Origin: Umbelopsis ramanniana AG
Taxonomy: Eukaryota > Mucoromycota > Umbelopsidomycetes > Umbelopsidales > Umbelopsidaceae
Assembly: GCF_025399195.1 (NCBI RefSeq)
Contig: NW_026252096.1
Span: forward strand, 124,001 to 188,000
DNA length: 64,000 bases
Direction: 5' to 3'
A program made the translations under genes and the position numbers. Shown in pieces: positions 32,402-43,649 of the stretch (position 1 is the stretch's first letter; every line of letters begins with the position of its first letter). The notes beneath the pieces are model-generated. The model did not search any database, was not told where the DNA came from, and saw nothing but the letters and a program-made list of their open reading frames with translations.

Positions 32402-33937
32402 TCAAATCAAATCTGTGAAACACGGATATCCACCAGGTCGCTCTTTAAGATTGCTTTGACTAATTTGACTGCCATGCTGATTCTGTCCTCTTTGTTCGTT
32501 CTGTTGTATGATCCACCATAAATCAATTAGCAACCATGCAAGACCAGCATTGCCTTCAAACAAACTATTTGGGTGATCAGGAGTATGTAAGACCTTTCTA
32601 GAAGTATGCTCTCTCCATTCACAAGCAAATCGGCAAAAAGCTGCTGCCTTTTTCAAGTAATCTGGGGAGTCTGGGCATACCGAGTATAGTTCTAAGAACG
32701 CAAACGCGTTCCCAGATATACCTAAAAATGAAAAAATGGTCAAGGCAGGTGAAAAGTTTGGAGCGACCACAAAGTTCGCCATATAGCTCATCAAAGTTAA
32801 TTCATTAGGCGCCGTAATTCTTACCATGACAAAGGCCTGCTGATTTGTTCAAAATTCCACGCTCCCAAATACATTTTGCCTGCTTCTCAGCAAACGAAAG
32901 AATTCGTTTAGATCGGTCGCCGGGGTACAGCCGGTCAATCAGAGTTAGGCAAGGAATGACACCGGGTGCACCGTGACAAAATCTGCAGGAGCAGTAAACA
33001 TAAATTCAGTTATATGATATTGAGATAGAGAGTCAATATATAGAGATGACTTACTGTACAAGTTCGTCCTTATGGCTGGACAAGCTAGATGGCACATTTC
33101 CACTTGTAAGTGTCATTTCACTTAATCGGTCGGCTACGGTCAAAAGATCCTCTTTCCAAGGGTCCACCAGTGATCCGCATTGCAATAGAACCCCTACTAT
33201 ACCGGCTTTAGCTGTAATTAGCTACATTGCATTATACCATGCAAACTAAGAACACAACGACAACGAGGATATTTACCGACACCATGAGCAGCACCTAGAT
33301 AATGTCGGTCATGCCAGGACCACATCAATGGCCAACCATCTATGGCACCTTTCTGGCCATGTTCAATGACTTTCTTGATAACCGCTAGACGCGTGTCGTC
33401 CGTAATGAGATCACCGGCAATATCTGAGCAATGTAGAGAAACCAATTGCAAGGCGTACAGGTATCCGACTCGACCATATAATAACTCGTCACTAACAGCG
33501 TCGTTAATTGCGACGGATTGATACTCTAAGAGTTTTTCCAGCTCAAGTCTGGCCTTGTAGTCTTTACGTAGAACGACGTGATGGACGCAAGCTGCAACAG
33601 CTATCGCGCCTACCGGAGAATCAATGAAGCCACAGTGCTTGGAATTCAGCTCAACAGCTGATTTTGTTATCGACGTCAGATACATTTCACACAGCTCTGC
33701 TACAGGATCTCCAGCAACGGTGACAGAAGGGTCAACATTGTGAATGTGGAATAGCAAATAAAGGATTCCGGCCTGGCCGTGGTAAATGGAGGACGTATGG
33801 CCACCTATTGGAAATGCAGGTAGACGAGCCAAAATGTATTCAATTTCTGTAACCAAGTGCCGCTGAAGGTTATTTGGTTGTAGAAAGTCTTCTAGGTCTT
33901 CAGTATTCAACGTGTTTTCAATATATCGGTTATGCAT
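32402..33937 (-). CDS. LanC-like protein (LANCL family)
   Basis: Four exons, 33937-33277, 33205-33055, 32982-32825 and 32721-32402, give 429 residues. The repeated GxxG-type toroid motifs of LanC-like proteins are present: SIYHGQAGILYLLF, ELLYGRVGYLYALQL, LGAAHGVAGIVGVLL, QFCHGAPGVI, GLCHGISGNAFAFL and LFEGNAGLAWLLIDL. The zinc ligands are visible as Cys273, Cys322 and His323, close to the positions in human LANCL1. Animal LANCL proteins add glutathione to dehydroamino acids in damaged proteins; bacterial LanC makes lanthionine rings in peptides. No lantibiotic-like precursor or dehydratase was seen nearby, so a housekeeping role is more likely. The acceptor of exon 2 was chosen because it restores AHGVAGI. 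Confidence 0.92.
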
Positions 33938-34618
33938 GATTTGAACAAAGAGTGGACTAAAATTTCGTTAGACATTAATTTTGGTTTAACGCTGTGGACA
34001 AACAATAAAGCAAAGCTCTATTTAATGGAGACGAAGCACTGTCCTCTATAATAGCCCCAGGTCCTAATTGTCTGTTTATTAAAAATTTTGAAACATGAAG
34101 TTATAGTAGTTCGACTTCTTGCACAATTGCGCACAATGTAGGCGAATAGATAAAGTTGTCTTTGTAATTAATTACGGCATATGAGAAACTTACTCTCTGC
34201 ACCATCCTCTATTGTCCTTTAATTAAAGCCCGTCTACTCAATGACTTTATTCTGTGAGACCATAATCAGGCGTAATAAGGCGAGAAGTGCTCTATAATTA
34301 TGGTAGTCATATCCTATACTCTTATTTTTTTATGTCAATAATAAAGCTAATGAATAGTTGGGGACAGTGAACCCCTTTGAGGTGTATACTTTTCCTACTT
34401 AGTTTTGCTGAGAAATCGATCAACATGACCATTAGCCATGAAAAAGATTTCAATAAACAGTTGGACGGACATCTACATATGTGGTCATATAATCAATGCC
34501 AACTAATCTTCTGATATTATACTTCAAGCATGTCGGGGGCTGCTGTGCTTGCAAGTGAGCGGTATTGTATGAGGTGTGACTGTCACCAAAATTGAAGTTG
34601 TTCAATTTTTTTTTTTTT
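33938..34618. other. divergent intergenic region, no gene seen
   Basis: 681 bp AT-rich region between the LanC-like gene and AC40. A T-run of about 13 ends just before the AC40 ATG. No other element recognised. Confidence 0.4.
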
Positions 34619-36076
34619 ATGTCGACGACTCCAACATTGCCAACTGCAACCATGTCACTGCCAGAACATTTGGAAACTCTACGCACTAGAGTCGTAATCG
34701 AAAAAGACAGTGTTCACAATGTATGTTATACAATATTCATCTCTAAATTATCCTGTAAAGCTTCACAGAGGCAATCTCCACAGGTATACGTTTATGACAG
34801 CGCCTAACGTTCACTCCTGCTTATAGGTCTCTTCCAGCGACTATCCTCATCAATATCCTGGCATAGATAGTTCTTGGAATCTCGAAAAGTTCAAGGAGGT
34901 TAGCAGCTTATTACTGAGTTCTTTTGTCTTACTGCAATCTAACCCATTGCTTTAGCAATTCCAAGTGAAAATCAATAGACTTTCCGATCTGGAAATGGAA
35001 TTTGATCTTATAGGCGTTGACGCTTCCATTGCGAATGCTTTCCGCCGAATCCTGCTTGCTGAGGTATGTATATTCTCTAGGCGGCAAACACGCGGAAGTA
35101 TTTACTTATTGCTTTGATTGCTTCAGGTCGCCACAATGGCTATTGAGAAGGTCTACGTCATGAACAATACATCAATTATACAAGATGAAGTTTTGGCACA
35201 CAGATTGGGTTTGATACCCATCAAAGCTGATCCTCTGCTTTTTGATTTCAAAGGAGGTAAGATAGAAGACATCGTGGTAGGGTGGAAAAAGTAGCCGCGT
35301 TGACCTTTCCACTAACTCTTGTACCTTCACAGAGGAAGACGGACCCACGGATTTAAACACAATCGTCTTCAAGCTTAATGTCAAATGTGAACGCAAGGAA
35401 GGAGCACCAAAGGGAGCGACAGACCCTAAAGATTTGTATACGAATTCCCAAGTTCTTTCTAAGGACCTTGTTTGGGAGCCAAAGGGAGAACAAGCTGAAC
35501 GCTTCGCTGATGACCCAATCCGACCTGTACTGGACGACATTTTGATTGCGAAATTGCGGCCTGGACAAGAAATCGATGTGGAACTCCACTGCCATAAGGG
35601 CGTTGGCAAAGAGCACGCGAAGTGGTCTCCCGTTGCCACAGCATCGTACCGACTTCTGCCCGAGATCAAGATTTTAAAGCCTATTACAGGAGCTGATGCC
35701 ACCAAGTTCCAAAAGTGTTTCCCTCCAGGCGTCATTGATATTGTTGAGGAGAATGGTGAGAAACTTGCCAAGGTAGTCAATGCTCGCAAGGATACCGTTT
35801 CTCGTGAAGTTTTGCGTCACAAGGAATTTGAAGATAAAGTTCGTCTGACTCGCGTTAGAGATCATTTCATATGTAAGTTTCGACATCGCCGCCGCTATAG
35901 TAGCTTATTTCTGCGAGATTATTAACCATGGTACATATACCCTTATTACAGTCAACATTGAATCTGCTGGTGCCATTCCACCCCAAGATTTGTTTGTGCA
36001 AGCTGTTGGTGTCTTGATTGAAAAGATAAAGGCAATCAAGCCCGCCCTTGCCCAAGCAACTGGAGAGTCGGCTTGA
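34619..36076 (+). CDS. RPC40: RNA polymerase I and III subunit AC40 (RPAC1)
   Basis: Six exons, 34619-34720, 34827-34898, 34956-35063, 35127-35256, 35333-35872 and 35952-36076, give 358 residues. The alpha-like core is clear: [20 protein letters not shown], then [37 protein letters not shown] and [17 protein letters not shown]. The N-terminal [10 protein letters not shown] and [10 protein letters not shown] are typical of AC40. The protein pairs with AC19 to form the assembly platform shared by RNA polymerases I and III, the counterpart of the bacterial alpha dimer. The first ATG follows a long T-run; a second in-frame ATG lies at 34652. Confidence 0.94.
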
Positions 36077-36558
36077 ACGATAATTTGACGGTGTATATAA
36101 AACTTTCCCCCCTTCCCCTTTCCTATCCATCCTTTTTGAGAATCCAGTCGAAATGAGATTTCAAATTCATTATGATAATCATCAAAAGCACAATAGACAT
36201 GCATAATCAAACCATTTACAATGTGTGGATATGCTTTCAAAGCACCCGTGAATGCAGCGCTGGCAGTTTTGAGGTCCTATTACGTTCATTAGTGATGGCC
36301 TTGACTGATGTCAGTTCGAAGTTGCCTCAGAACTTGGGCAGTGATAAACATTATATTCTACGAACACTTGTCTATCAACTTGATTATTAATCGCGAAAGT
36401 ATATCACTATTACCCATTATGCGTCTCTTTATATGACTGGGAACTTCGAATTGCGAAGTATCATCCTTCTATAATGATATATTGCACGAATTTCTATCTT
36501 TATACCTCAATGATTGAGTAAACTGTTGTGTACCATCCCGCTATTTCATTGATGGCCA
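36077..36558. other. convergent 3' spacer
   Basis: 482 bp between AC40 and the cysteine synthase. AT-rich, with no gene recognised. Confidence 0.4.
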
Positions 36559-37918
36559 CTATTCAAGGACTATATACTTTTGTAAATGATCAGGAATAGC
36601 TGATACTAAATTTTTGGATTCCAACCACTTGCGACCTGTGACAAAAATTGGGTCAATTTAGCCTGTTCACTTCATTGAGCGATTCCATTTTCACTTTAAC
36701 TTACTGAATAGACGAGATTGGTATCTGTAGGCTCCATCACAAAGAATGGTGGTGATAATCTTGCCCTTACCAAGTTTCTTGGCAAGCTCAACTGCAGCAA
36801 CAACGTTGAGTGCAGAACTGGCGCCGACATAAATACCTTCTTCATCCAAAAGTCTATATAACATCTTGATACTGTCTTCATCAGGAATGTTGAAGGAGCC
36901 ATCAATGACACCAACATCAGGTTTCAAGTTGTCGGTAACACGACCTTGTCCAATACCCTCTGTGATGGAGCTACCGCTTCGCTCAAAAAGTTTTCCTCCA
37001 GTTTGAAAGTAGCTATGCAAAACTGAGCCAGGAGGATCAGCAAGGTAGACCTTGACATCGTCACCTTTCTTTTCCTTAAGGTATCTTGCAATACCAGCCA
37101 AAGTACCACCGGTTCCGGTAGCGCATGTAAAGCCATCGATCTTGCCTTCAGTTTGAGCCCAAATCTCAGGACCAGTTGTCTCAATATGAGCACGACGGTT
37201 GGCGGTATTGTCAAACTGATTTGTCCATACAGCGTTGTCTAAAGATTCAGCATGTCTAGCAGCTTGATGGTTGTAGTTTTGTGGGTTATCGAATGCAACA
37301 GCTGGAACTGGATAGACTTCAGCACCAAGCATTCTCAACAAATCAATTTTTTCCTGTGACTATTGCGTGATTGAGTCGGTAAGATAAAATTTGTGGAGGT
37401 AGGTGATTCCAAAAAATTGGGCAAAAAGGTCGTACCTGAGTGTTTGGCATGTAAATAACGCACTTGTAGCCCTTTGCTCGGCAGACATGGGCAAGGCCAA
37501 TACCGGTATTTCCTGCTGTTCCCTCTACCACTGTGCCTCCAGGCTTAATCAATCCCTTTTCTTCGGCATCCTTGACAACGAAGAGTGCGGCTCTGTCTTT
37601 GACAGAGCCTCCGGGGTTCATGAATTCAGCCTTTGCGAGGATTTCTGACCCGGTCTCTTCACTCAATCTGTTCAATCGAATCTAATATTCTTGTGTAAGA
37701 CAAGGTTTGAAGTCTATGAAGTGCTTTAAGGCAAAAGTTTAGCTGAGCTTACCAAAGGTGTGTTTCCGATAGCTCCAATAAAGCCATTGGTAATCTGAAT
37801 TTGTAAAACTGTAAGTGAAGCTTCCAGTAGAAGACATTAATGTTTGAGTATATATTACCTGTGCATTACGCGCCAGGGAGGATGAAGTGTATAGTCTTGA
37901 GAATAATTTGGATGCCAT
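36559..37918 (-). CDS. Cysteine synthase-like PLP enzyme, probably mitochondrial
   Basis: Five exons, 37918-37859, 37794-37753, 37681-37436, 37359-36705 and 36635-36559, give 359 residues. This is a fold-type II PLP enzyme that makes cysteine from O-acetylserine (or a related acceptor) and sulfide. Lys62 in [10 protein letters not shown] binds [17 protein letters not shown] is the substrate loop and [12 protein letters not shown] the phosphate-binding loop. Residues 1-20 ([20 protein letters not shown]) look like a mitochondrial presequence. The last exon is easy to miss: a stop lies early in intron 4, but splicing to 36635 restores the family end [16 protein letters not shown]. It is divergent from ILV3 with a 446-bp shared region. 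It could alternatively be the fungal cysteine synthase 2 type. Confidence 0.9.
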
Positions 37919-38016
37919 TAGAATGGAGCAATGGTTTGTCAGAGTCCTGTCTGAGCTTCGACCGAGATGAATGAATTGACAGTCAGATTGCGTGTGACTT
38001 GTTTGGTCGACATCAA

Positions 38017-38266
38017 CCAATATGAGGTTTCAAACAAGTTGTGAGAGCAGCGGTTCAATGGGTTCATTAGCTTTCTTTATTTCTTCGAGCTTTGTATAGC
38101 AGCAATTGCAAAAAAAAAGAGGACTATGCTTGTAATGTAGATATTTTTTTCTTCATATTCCGTTGATAGTGCTGGCCAGCGATGGTTTGATGGGCATAAA
38201 TAAAAAAACTGACATTGCTTCAGCCAGTCAACACCGCCAATTGATGATCAGTCAATTATAGCCAAT
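38017..38266. promoter_or_regulatory. CCAAT boxes between cysteine synthase and ILV3
   Basis: The 446-bp divergent region has CCAAT at 38017-38021, 38237-38241 and 38262-38266, the last two 25 bp apart and about 100 bp before the ILV3 ATG. The fungal HAP/CBF complex binds this motif. No exact TGACTCA site for a Gcn4-type regulator was found. Confidence 0.4.
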
Positions 38267-38364
38267 CAACAACTGATGATTCATTGTGATAACTCCGGCT
38301 TGGTATAATTTTCAATGTGACAGCAGGACACAATGATTTTTTCTTTGCTTCTACTCGACTAAAT

Positions 38365-40571
38365 ATGGCCTCTATATTGCGCGCCGGAAGATCACTGGCA
38401 TCGTCCAACATGTAAGTTCCATTGTAAAAACGTAATGTAACTCATCACCGTGACATAGAAACGCGTTCGCTAATGGACAACGTCCAGTCACTCTTATGCA
38501 ACCAAAGCTGCTGTTATTGGTGCTCGCCACTATGCGTCCTCCTCTTCCTCTACTGTCATGAACAAGTACAGCCGAAACATCACCGAGCCAAAGTCTCAAG
38601 GTGCTTCGCAAGCCATGTGTAAGTCGATTGAATGATTACATCAAGAATTATGAAACTTTGCTGACCTTATGGCCATCGTAGTGTACGCTACTGGTCTTGA
38701 CGATAATGATCTCAAGAAGGCACAAGTTGGTATCTCCAGTGTATGGTACGAGGGTAACCCATGCAACATGCATCTTTTGGATTTGGCACAAAAGGTCAAG
38801 GAGGGTGTTGAAAAGGCTGGTTTGATCGGTTATCGATTCAATACCGTTGGTGTTTCTGATGGTATTTCTATGGGAACTAACGGTATGCGATTCTCGCTCC
38901 AATCTCGAGATTTGATTGCTGACAGTATTGAAACCGTAAGTGTCTGATTATAAGGCTGCTCAACATTACCACCTCTAACGATCACGTTGATCAGGTCATG
39001 GGTGGACAATGGTATGATGGTAACATCAGTTTGCCCGGCTGTGACAAGAACATGCCCGGTGTTCTGATGGCAATGGGTCGTTTGAACCGTCCATCCCTTA
39101 TGGTCTATGGTGGCAGTATCCGCCCCGGTAAAGGCTGCGGTGGTAACACCTTGGATATTGTCTCCGCTTTCCAAGCTTACGGTGAATATGTTGCTGGTAA
39201 CATTAACGAAGAGCAGCGATATGACATTATTCGAAATGCGTGCCCCGGAGCTGGTGCATGTGGTGGCAGTAAGTTTTACTTCAAGTAAAATAGTGTAAAT
39301 GAGAGCGATTTTACTAAAAATTGATCATCTTCACTCCAATAGTGTACACTGCCAACACTTGTAAGTAGCTTGTGCATCAAGCATTTATTTGCTGGTATAG
39401 CAACTCTTTATTAATCAATCTTCGTTTCATAGTGGCCTCTGCCATTGAAGCCATGGGTATGACCTTGCCCTATTCATCATCCGCCCCTGCCACGTCGAAG
39501 GAGAAGATTGATGAATGTATGCAAGCCGGTGAAGCCATGCGTAACTTGCTTGAAAAGGACATCAAACCCAGAGACATCCTTACTCGCACTGCTTTCGAAA
39601 ACGCCATGGTCCTTACCATGGTCCTCGGAGGATCCACCAATGCTGTCTTGCATTTCATTGCCATCGCCAGAAGTGTCGGCATAAATCTCACTCTTGACGA
39701 TTTCCAGGCCGTTAGCGACAGAACTCCTCTCTTGGCAGACTTGAAGCCAAGTGGCAAATATGTTATGGAGGACGTTCATAAGGTTGGTGGTATCCCTGCC
39801 ATCTTGAAGTTCCTTATCGAGGAGAAGATGGTCGATGGTGATGTTATGACTGTCACCGGTAAATCTTTGGCCGAGAACTTGCATTCTTTGCCTGGATTGC
39901 CCCATGGCCAGGATGTCATCAAGCCTTTGTCCACCCCTATCAAGTCTTCTGGTCACTTGCAAATCCTGTACGGAAACCTTGCTCCCGAAGGCTCCGTTGC
40001 CAAGATCACTGGTAAGGAAGGTCTCAAGTTCAAGGGTAAGGCTCGTGTTTTCAACACCGAGGCTGCTTTCATCGAGGCTCTTGAAAACAAGGAGTTCAAG
40101 AAAGGTGAGAAGGTCACCTGTATCTTGCGATATGAAGGTCCCCAAGGTGGTCCCGGTATGCCCGAGATGTTGAAGCCAACCTCTGCCATGATGGGAGCCG
40201 GTCTTGGTCAAGATATGGCTCTTCTTACCGATGGTCGTTTCTCCGGTGGTTCCCACGTAAGTTGGTTACGGTGAAACGAGCATATAAATGAAGACATTTT
40301 TTATTGACTTTGTCTCTTGCAACAGGGTTTCATTATTGGTCACATTACTCCTGAAGCACAACTCGGTGGACCTATTGCGCTTGTCCAGGATGGTGATATG
40401 GTTACCATCGACGCCGAGAGCAATGAGCTCAGCTTCGATGTTAGCGATGCTGAACTTGAAAAGCGAAGAAAGAACTGGACTGCACCTGCATTCAAGGTCA
40501 ACAGTGGAACATTGTATAAATACATTAAGAATGTAAAGACTGCCTCTGAAGGATGTGTTACTGACGAATAG
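38365..40571 (+). CDS. ILV3: Dihydroxy-acid dehydratase, mitochondrial (Val/Ile/Leu synthesis)
   Basis: Seven exons, 38365-38411, 38488-38618, 38682-38935, 38995-39268, 39343-39360 (18 nt), 39433-40256 and 40326-40571, give 597 residues. The enzyme dehydrates 2,3-dihydroxy-isovalerate and -methylvalerate to the keto acids. Fe-S ligands are Cys87 (NPCNMHL), Cys160 ([10 protein letters not shown]) and Cys233 ([14 protein letters not shown]), the last beside the 18-nt exon. Further signs are [17 protein letters not shown] and [17 protein letters not shown], where the catalytic serine block continues across the last intron. The N-terminal ~50 residues are an Arg/Ser-rich mitochondrial presequence. 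An in-frame TAA upstream in intron 1 rules out the earlier acceptor. Codon use is strongly biased. Confidence 0.96.
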
Positions 40572-40922
40572 ATAGTCGATTACATATAAGATATGAAAAT
40601 AAAACATGAAAATTCAGTGCTAAAAATGAGGTAGGATGGCCACCTGTAGCTTGTCAGGGGGTAAGTGTAAGCAGCCACTTAGAATACATTTGTATGCACT
40701 CAAAAAAAAAGTTGTGATAAACGGCAACTATTCCTACCATCTTCTTGGCAAAATCTGCGAAGGGATTCTATTGTCAAAATACTATTTATGCAATGTCGTC
40801 GTACGACAGTATTGATTGTAAGGACTGCATGGTGAAAAGAAAGGAAAACTACATAGGAAAGGGTACAAGGAGAGTTTACTAAGGATGTTTCCAGCGAAAA
40901 ATCCAGTCGATGTATGACCTCT
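40572..40922. other. convergent 3' spacer
   Basis: 351 bp between ILV3 and SNX4. No gene recognised. Confidence 0.4.
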
Positions 40923-43071
40923 TTAGTCCTCAGGAACGTCAGTGGCCTCCAGTATCGGAATAATAGCGTTCCAAATACTAGCGCCTTGCTTATAAAATTC
41001 AATATGGCTATCGGCATAATCTAAAAGACCATTTCTGAGTTCAGCCGTTTTTGCTTTCTCAAAAACTTGAAACTCTTTCATAACTTGGTTGGAGAACATA
41101 TTAGATACATCATTGCTCTTAGCAACCTCGTCTTGCAGCTATAGGAAAAGGAAGCGTATGAGACTTTAACCTTGATCATTGCAAATGACAGTGACACATA
41201 CCTCAGCTATTCTGTGCTCAAGTCTCTCTAGCTTCTCTTGCCTAGCTTGCACCATATTGACTCCTCGAGCTTCGTTTACCTTGTCAGTGAGGAATCCAGT
41301 AATATTGACAGCCGGACGATCACCAAGCTTTCTGCCAGGGTACATAGTTCGCTCACGTTCTTGAATGGTATGCTGCAGATAGTTTGACAATTCCTCAAAG
41401 TCAACCTGTTTCTGATCCCGGGCGCGAAGTGATGTCTAAATAGCGCAATTTCATCAGAGTTTGAACGCGCAATATACGACAGAAATGCTGGCTCACTCAC
41501 TTTGGCTGCTTGGCAATACGATAGATACTCGTGGATTTGGTTTAGAAACAGTAAATCTTCCTTATCACACTGCATAACGAAATTATGTGAGTACATACAT
41601 ACATCAATGATGATAGTAAGCATTTCTTATCTTACCATCTCTTTGATTGCTCCCGAATACTTTCTGGATGTTTCCGCGAATTGGCCTAATTGTGAAGAAA
41701 TCCCAGTTTCAAGATTTGAAAGCCCATCGACGCTATTGGCAAACATGGCATAATCCTGGGACAGATCTGAAACGCAGTTTAGCCCGGTTAGCACAGTGAA
41801 TTTCATGTATCCAAACATTATCCGTGCGCACCTTGTTGGCGTTTGCCTATTCTGCTATAGAGCCGCTCAACAGTATTGAGATTGTCAGCCAATTTGTCGA
41901 TGTTCTCCTTCATATCCACAAAGCGCTCTTCTGGTTTTTGAACTTTGGTGAATGCATTCAGGAAAGTGTCACTCAAGGTTTCCATCACTGACCCACTGGA
42001 AGGGTCTCGTACAGTCTGAAGCTGTTTGTCATGTTTCTATACCGACACATATGTTTTTAGAAAGGCATAGGGTAAGAATTTCTCAGCATCAAACAATAAC
42101 TACTCACGAAATTTGCAGATTCAAGGAAAACTCGGGTACTTTGAGATTGTTGAAAAAGCGGATGCCGTGCGATTCTATCTAAAAACCACTGCAGACTAAG
42201 ATATCATGCTGATCAGTAAACAGAACATACAGTATCAGAGATTATTTCTGTCATTGCATACCTTTGCCGACGTCTCTCCACAAATTCCGTTCCAAATCGA
42301 TCTCCTTTAAGGTATTCTAAGGAAAATGCACGTCGTCGACAGTTAGATACCATTAATGGCCGCTATAAGCACGCCTTTGGAAAATGCAAATGTCTTGGGT
42401 ACCTATTCTATGCTTCTCTGGCAACGGTGGTACAATACTGGCAGTATATTCAAAGGTCAGTGCGTTGTACAGCCAAACGAAATCTTGATACCTCCGTCGC
42501 ACACGACATGGAGATCGCGAACTGAACGTCGGGATGCTAGTCTGTAATATGTCATTTCTGTCAGATATACACCGACGTGCAGCGCAGATTAAAAGTTGTT
42601 ATTGTACAAACATGAGTGGTAATTAAGTAAGAGATATAGGTTCCAGATGAGCCCTCCGACTCCTTCTGCGGCTCAGTAATTGTAATCGTCATAGGTTGTG
42701 CAATAAAATGTGAGTCGTTTGATGTATTGGTGTCTTTGGACTGGCTTGCTGTGTCAGGTGAATGCTTGGCATTGAAAGTATCACGATCATATCCGCTGGA
42801 ACTGGAGGCATGATTCTCATATCCATTGATATTCCTAGTCAAAGACGGTTTCTATGCAAAGAGTTTAGAACGAGGTTATTATATGAACGATCAAATAGGT
42901 GTGTTTGCGAAAAGTATCCAAATACGACAACGGTCAGAAACTTTCCGACCGTCAGTCACTCACCTGTACATCAAATGTTGCAAAGGGATCCGAATCATGT
43001 TCAGTTCGTGATGATTCTAAATCCGTAGCGGTTTGCCAGTGTACACTTCCATACTCGTCGTCGACATTCAT
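40923..43071 (-). CDS. SNX4: Sorting nexin 4 / Atg24 (PX-BAR)
   Basis: Ten exons: 43071-42964, 42851-42612, 42541-42403, 42316-42262, 42195-42108, 42036-41832, 41766-41636, 41569-41501, 41435-41202 and 41138-40923, together 494 residues. After a Ser/Asp-rich N-terminus, the PX domain (residues ~90-220) shows TYISYLITTHTSIPTF, VRRRYQDFVWLYNAL, IVPPLPEKHRIEYLKGDRF and ERRRQRSLQWFLDRIARHP, the basic RRY and KGDRF residues fitting PI3P binding. The BAR-type coiled-coil region (~230-480) contains ERTMYPGRKLGDRPAVNITG. SNX4 recycles SNAREs from endosomes and acts in selective autophagy with a second nexin. The tail (WNAIIPILEATDVPED) is acidic. Divergent from RFA1. Confidence 0.92.
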
Positions 43072-43553
43072 GTTGAGGACCTTTGCCGAGAGTAGCCAAG
43101 GTAAGCCAGCTTCTTCTGGTAACACTTGACTTTGGTCTCGCCCACATTGAACGGTCACGAGATATCTTGATTTGGATAATGTTGCAGACAGCCTCCACAG
43201 TGACGTACGGAATGAGAGCTCTTCATAGCCAACTCACTCTCTTTGCAAGCAAGTGTATAGCAGTTTTTGCAAGATCCTTCTTTCTATCAGTATATATTAA
43301 TCAATTTACATTGATGCTGGTGAGAAGAAAAAAACATAACTATGTCCAGTAACGCTTGAGATATGCTTTGACATTAGTGCGATTATAATGCTTCACGGCC
43401 GATATATAGCTTTCACTTTACTGTAGGGATGGTCCTTATAAATCAACGCTTCAGTTTCCAACCATTGCACTACTATTAGGCTTTAACAACTGACGACCAT
43501 CATACCAAGCAAATTGATGACGTATCAAAAAATTTGGGCTTGCTTTTGTGCAG
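43072..43553. other. divergent SNX4/RFA1 spacer
   Basis: Upstream half of the 578-bp region between the two start codons. It has a TGACGTAT CRE-like site at about 43518. No gene recognised. Confidence 0.4.
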
Positions 43554-43617
43554 ACGCGAGAGCCGCAGCACGCGTGCAAAAAAAAAAAACCTCGCGTTAC
43601 AAAATTTCTGGTCGCGA
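43554..43617. promoter_or_regulatory. Cluster of MCB-like (ACGCGT) sites before RFA1
   Basis: Four CGCG-core sites lie in 64 bp: ACGCGA 43554-43559, ACGCGT 43570-43575 (inside the palindrome GCACGCGTGC), TCGCGT 43592-43597 and TCGCGA 43612-43617. They end about 33 bp before the RFA1 ATG. In yeasts MBF binds ACGCGT to drive G1/S genes, including replication factors. Confidence 0.6.
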
Positions 43618-43649
43618 GGATTTCTCACCTACAGGCATCTCTCGACATC

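Noticed and set aside
33205-33240. Alternative exon 2 acceptors in the LanC-like gene giving AHGVAKAGI or a stop
   Set aside because: One gives an early stop and the other breaks the conserved AHGxAGI motif; the acceptor used restores it.
35172-35789. 205-codon antisense ORF over AC40
   Set aside because: Shadow; spans an AC40 intron and exons with no domain of its own.
38412-38487. In-frame TAA that would make ILV3 look broken
   Set aside because: It lies in intron 1; the acceptor at 38486-38487 removes it and restores the presequence frame.
39477-40256. 259-codon antisense ORF over ILV3
   Set aside because: Shadow of a highly biased coding strand; ILV3 motifs are unambiguous.
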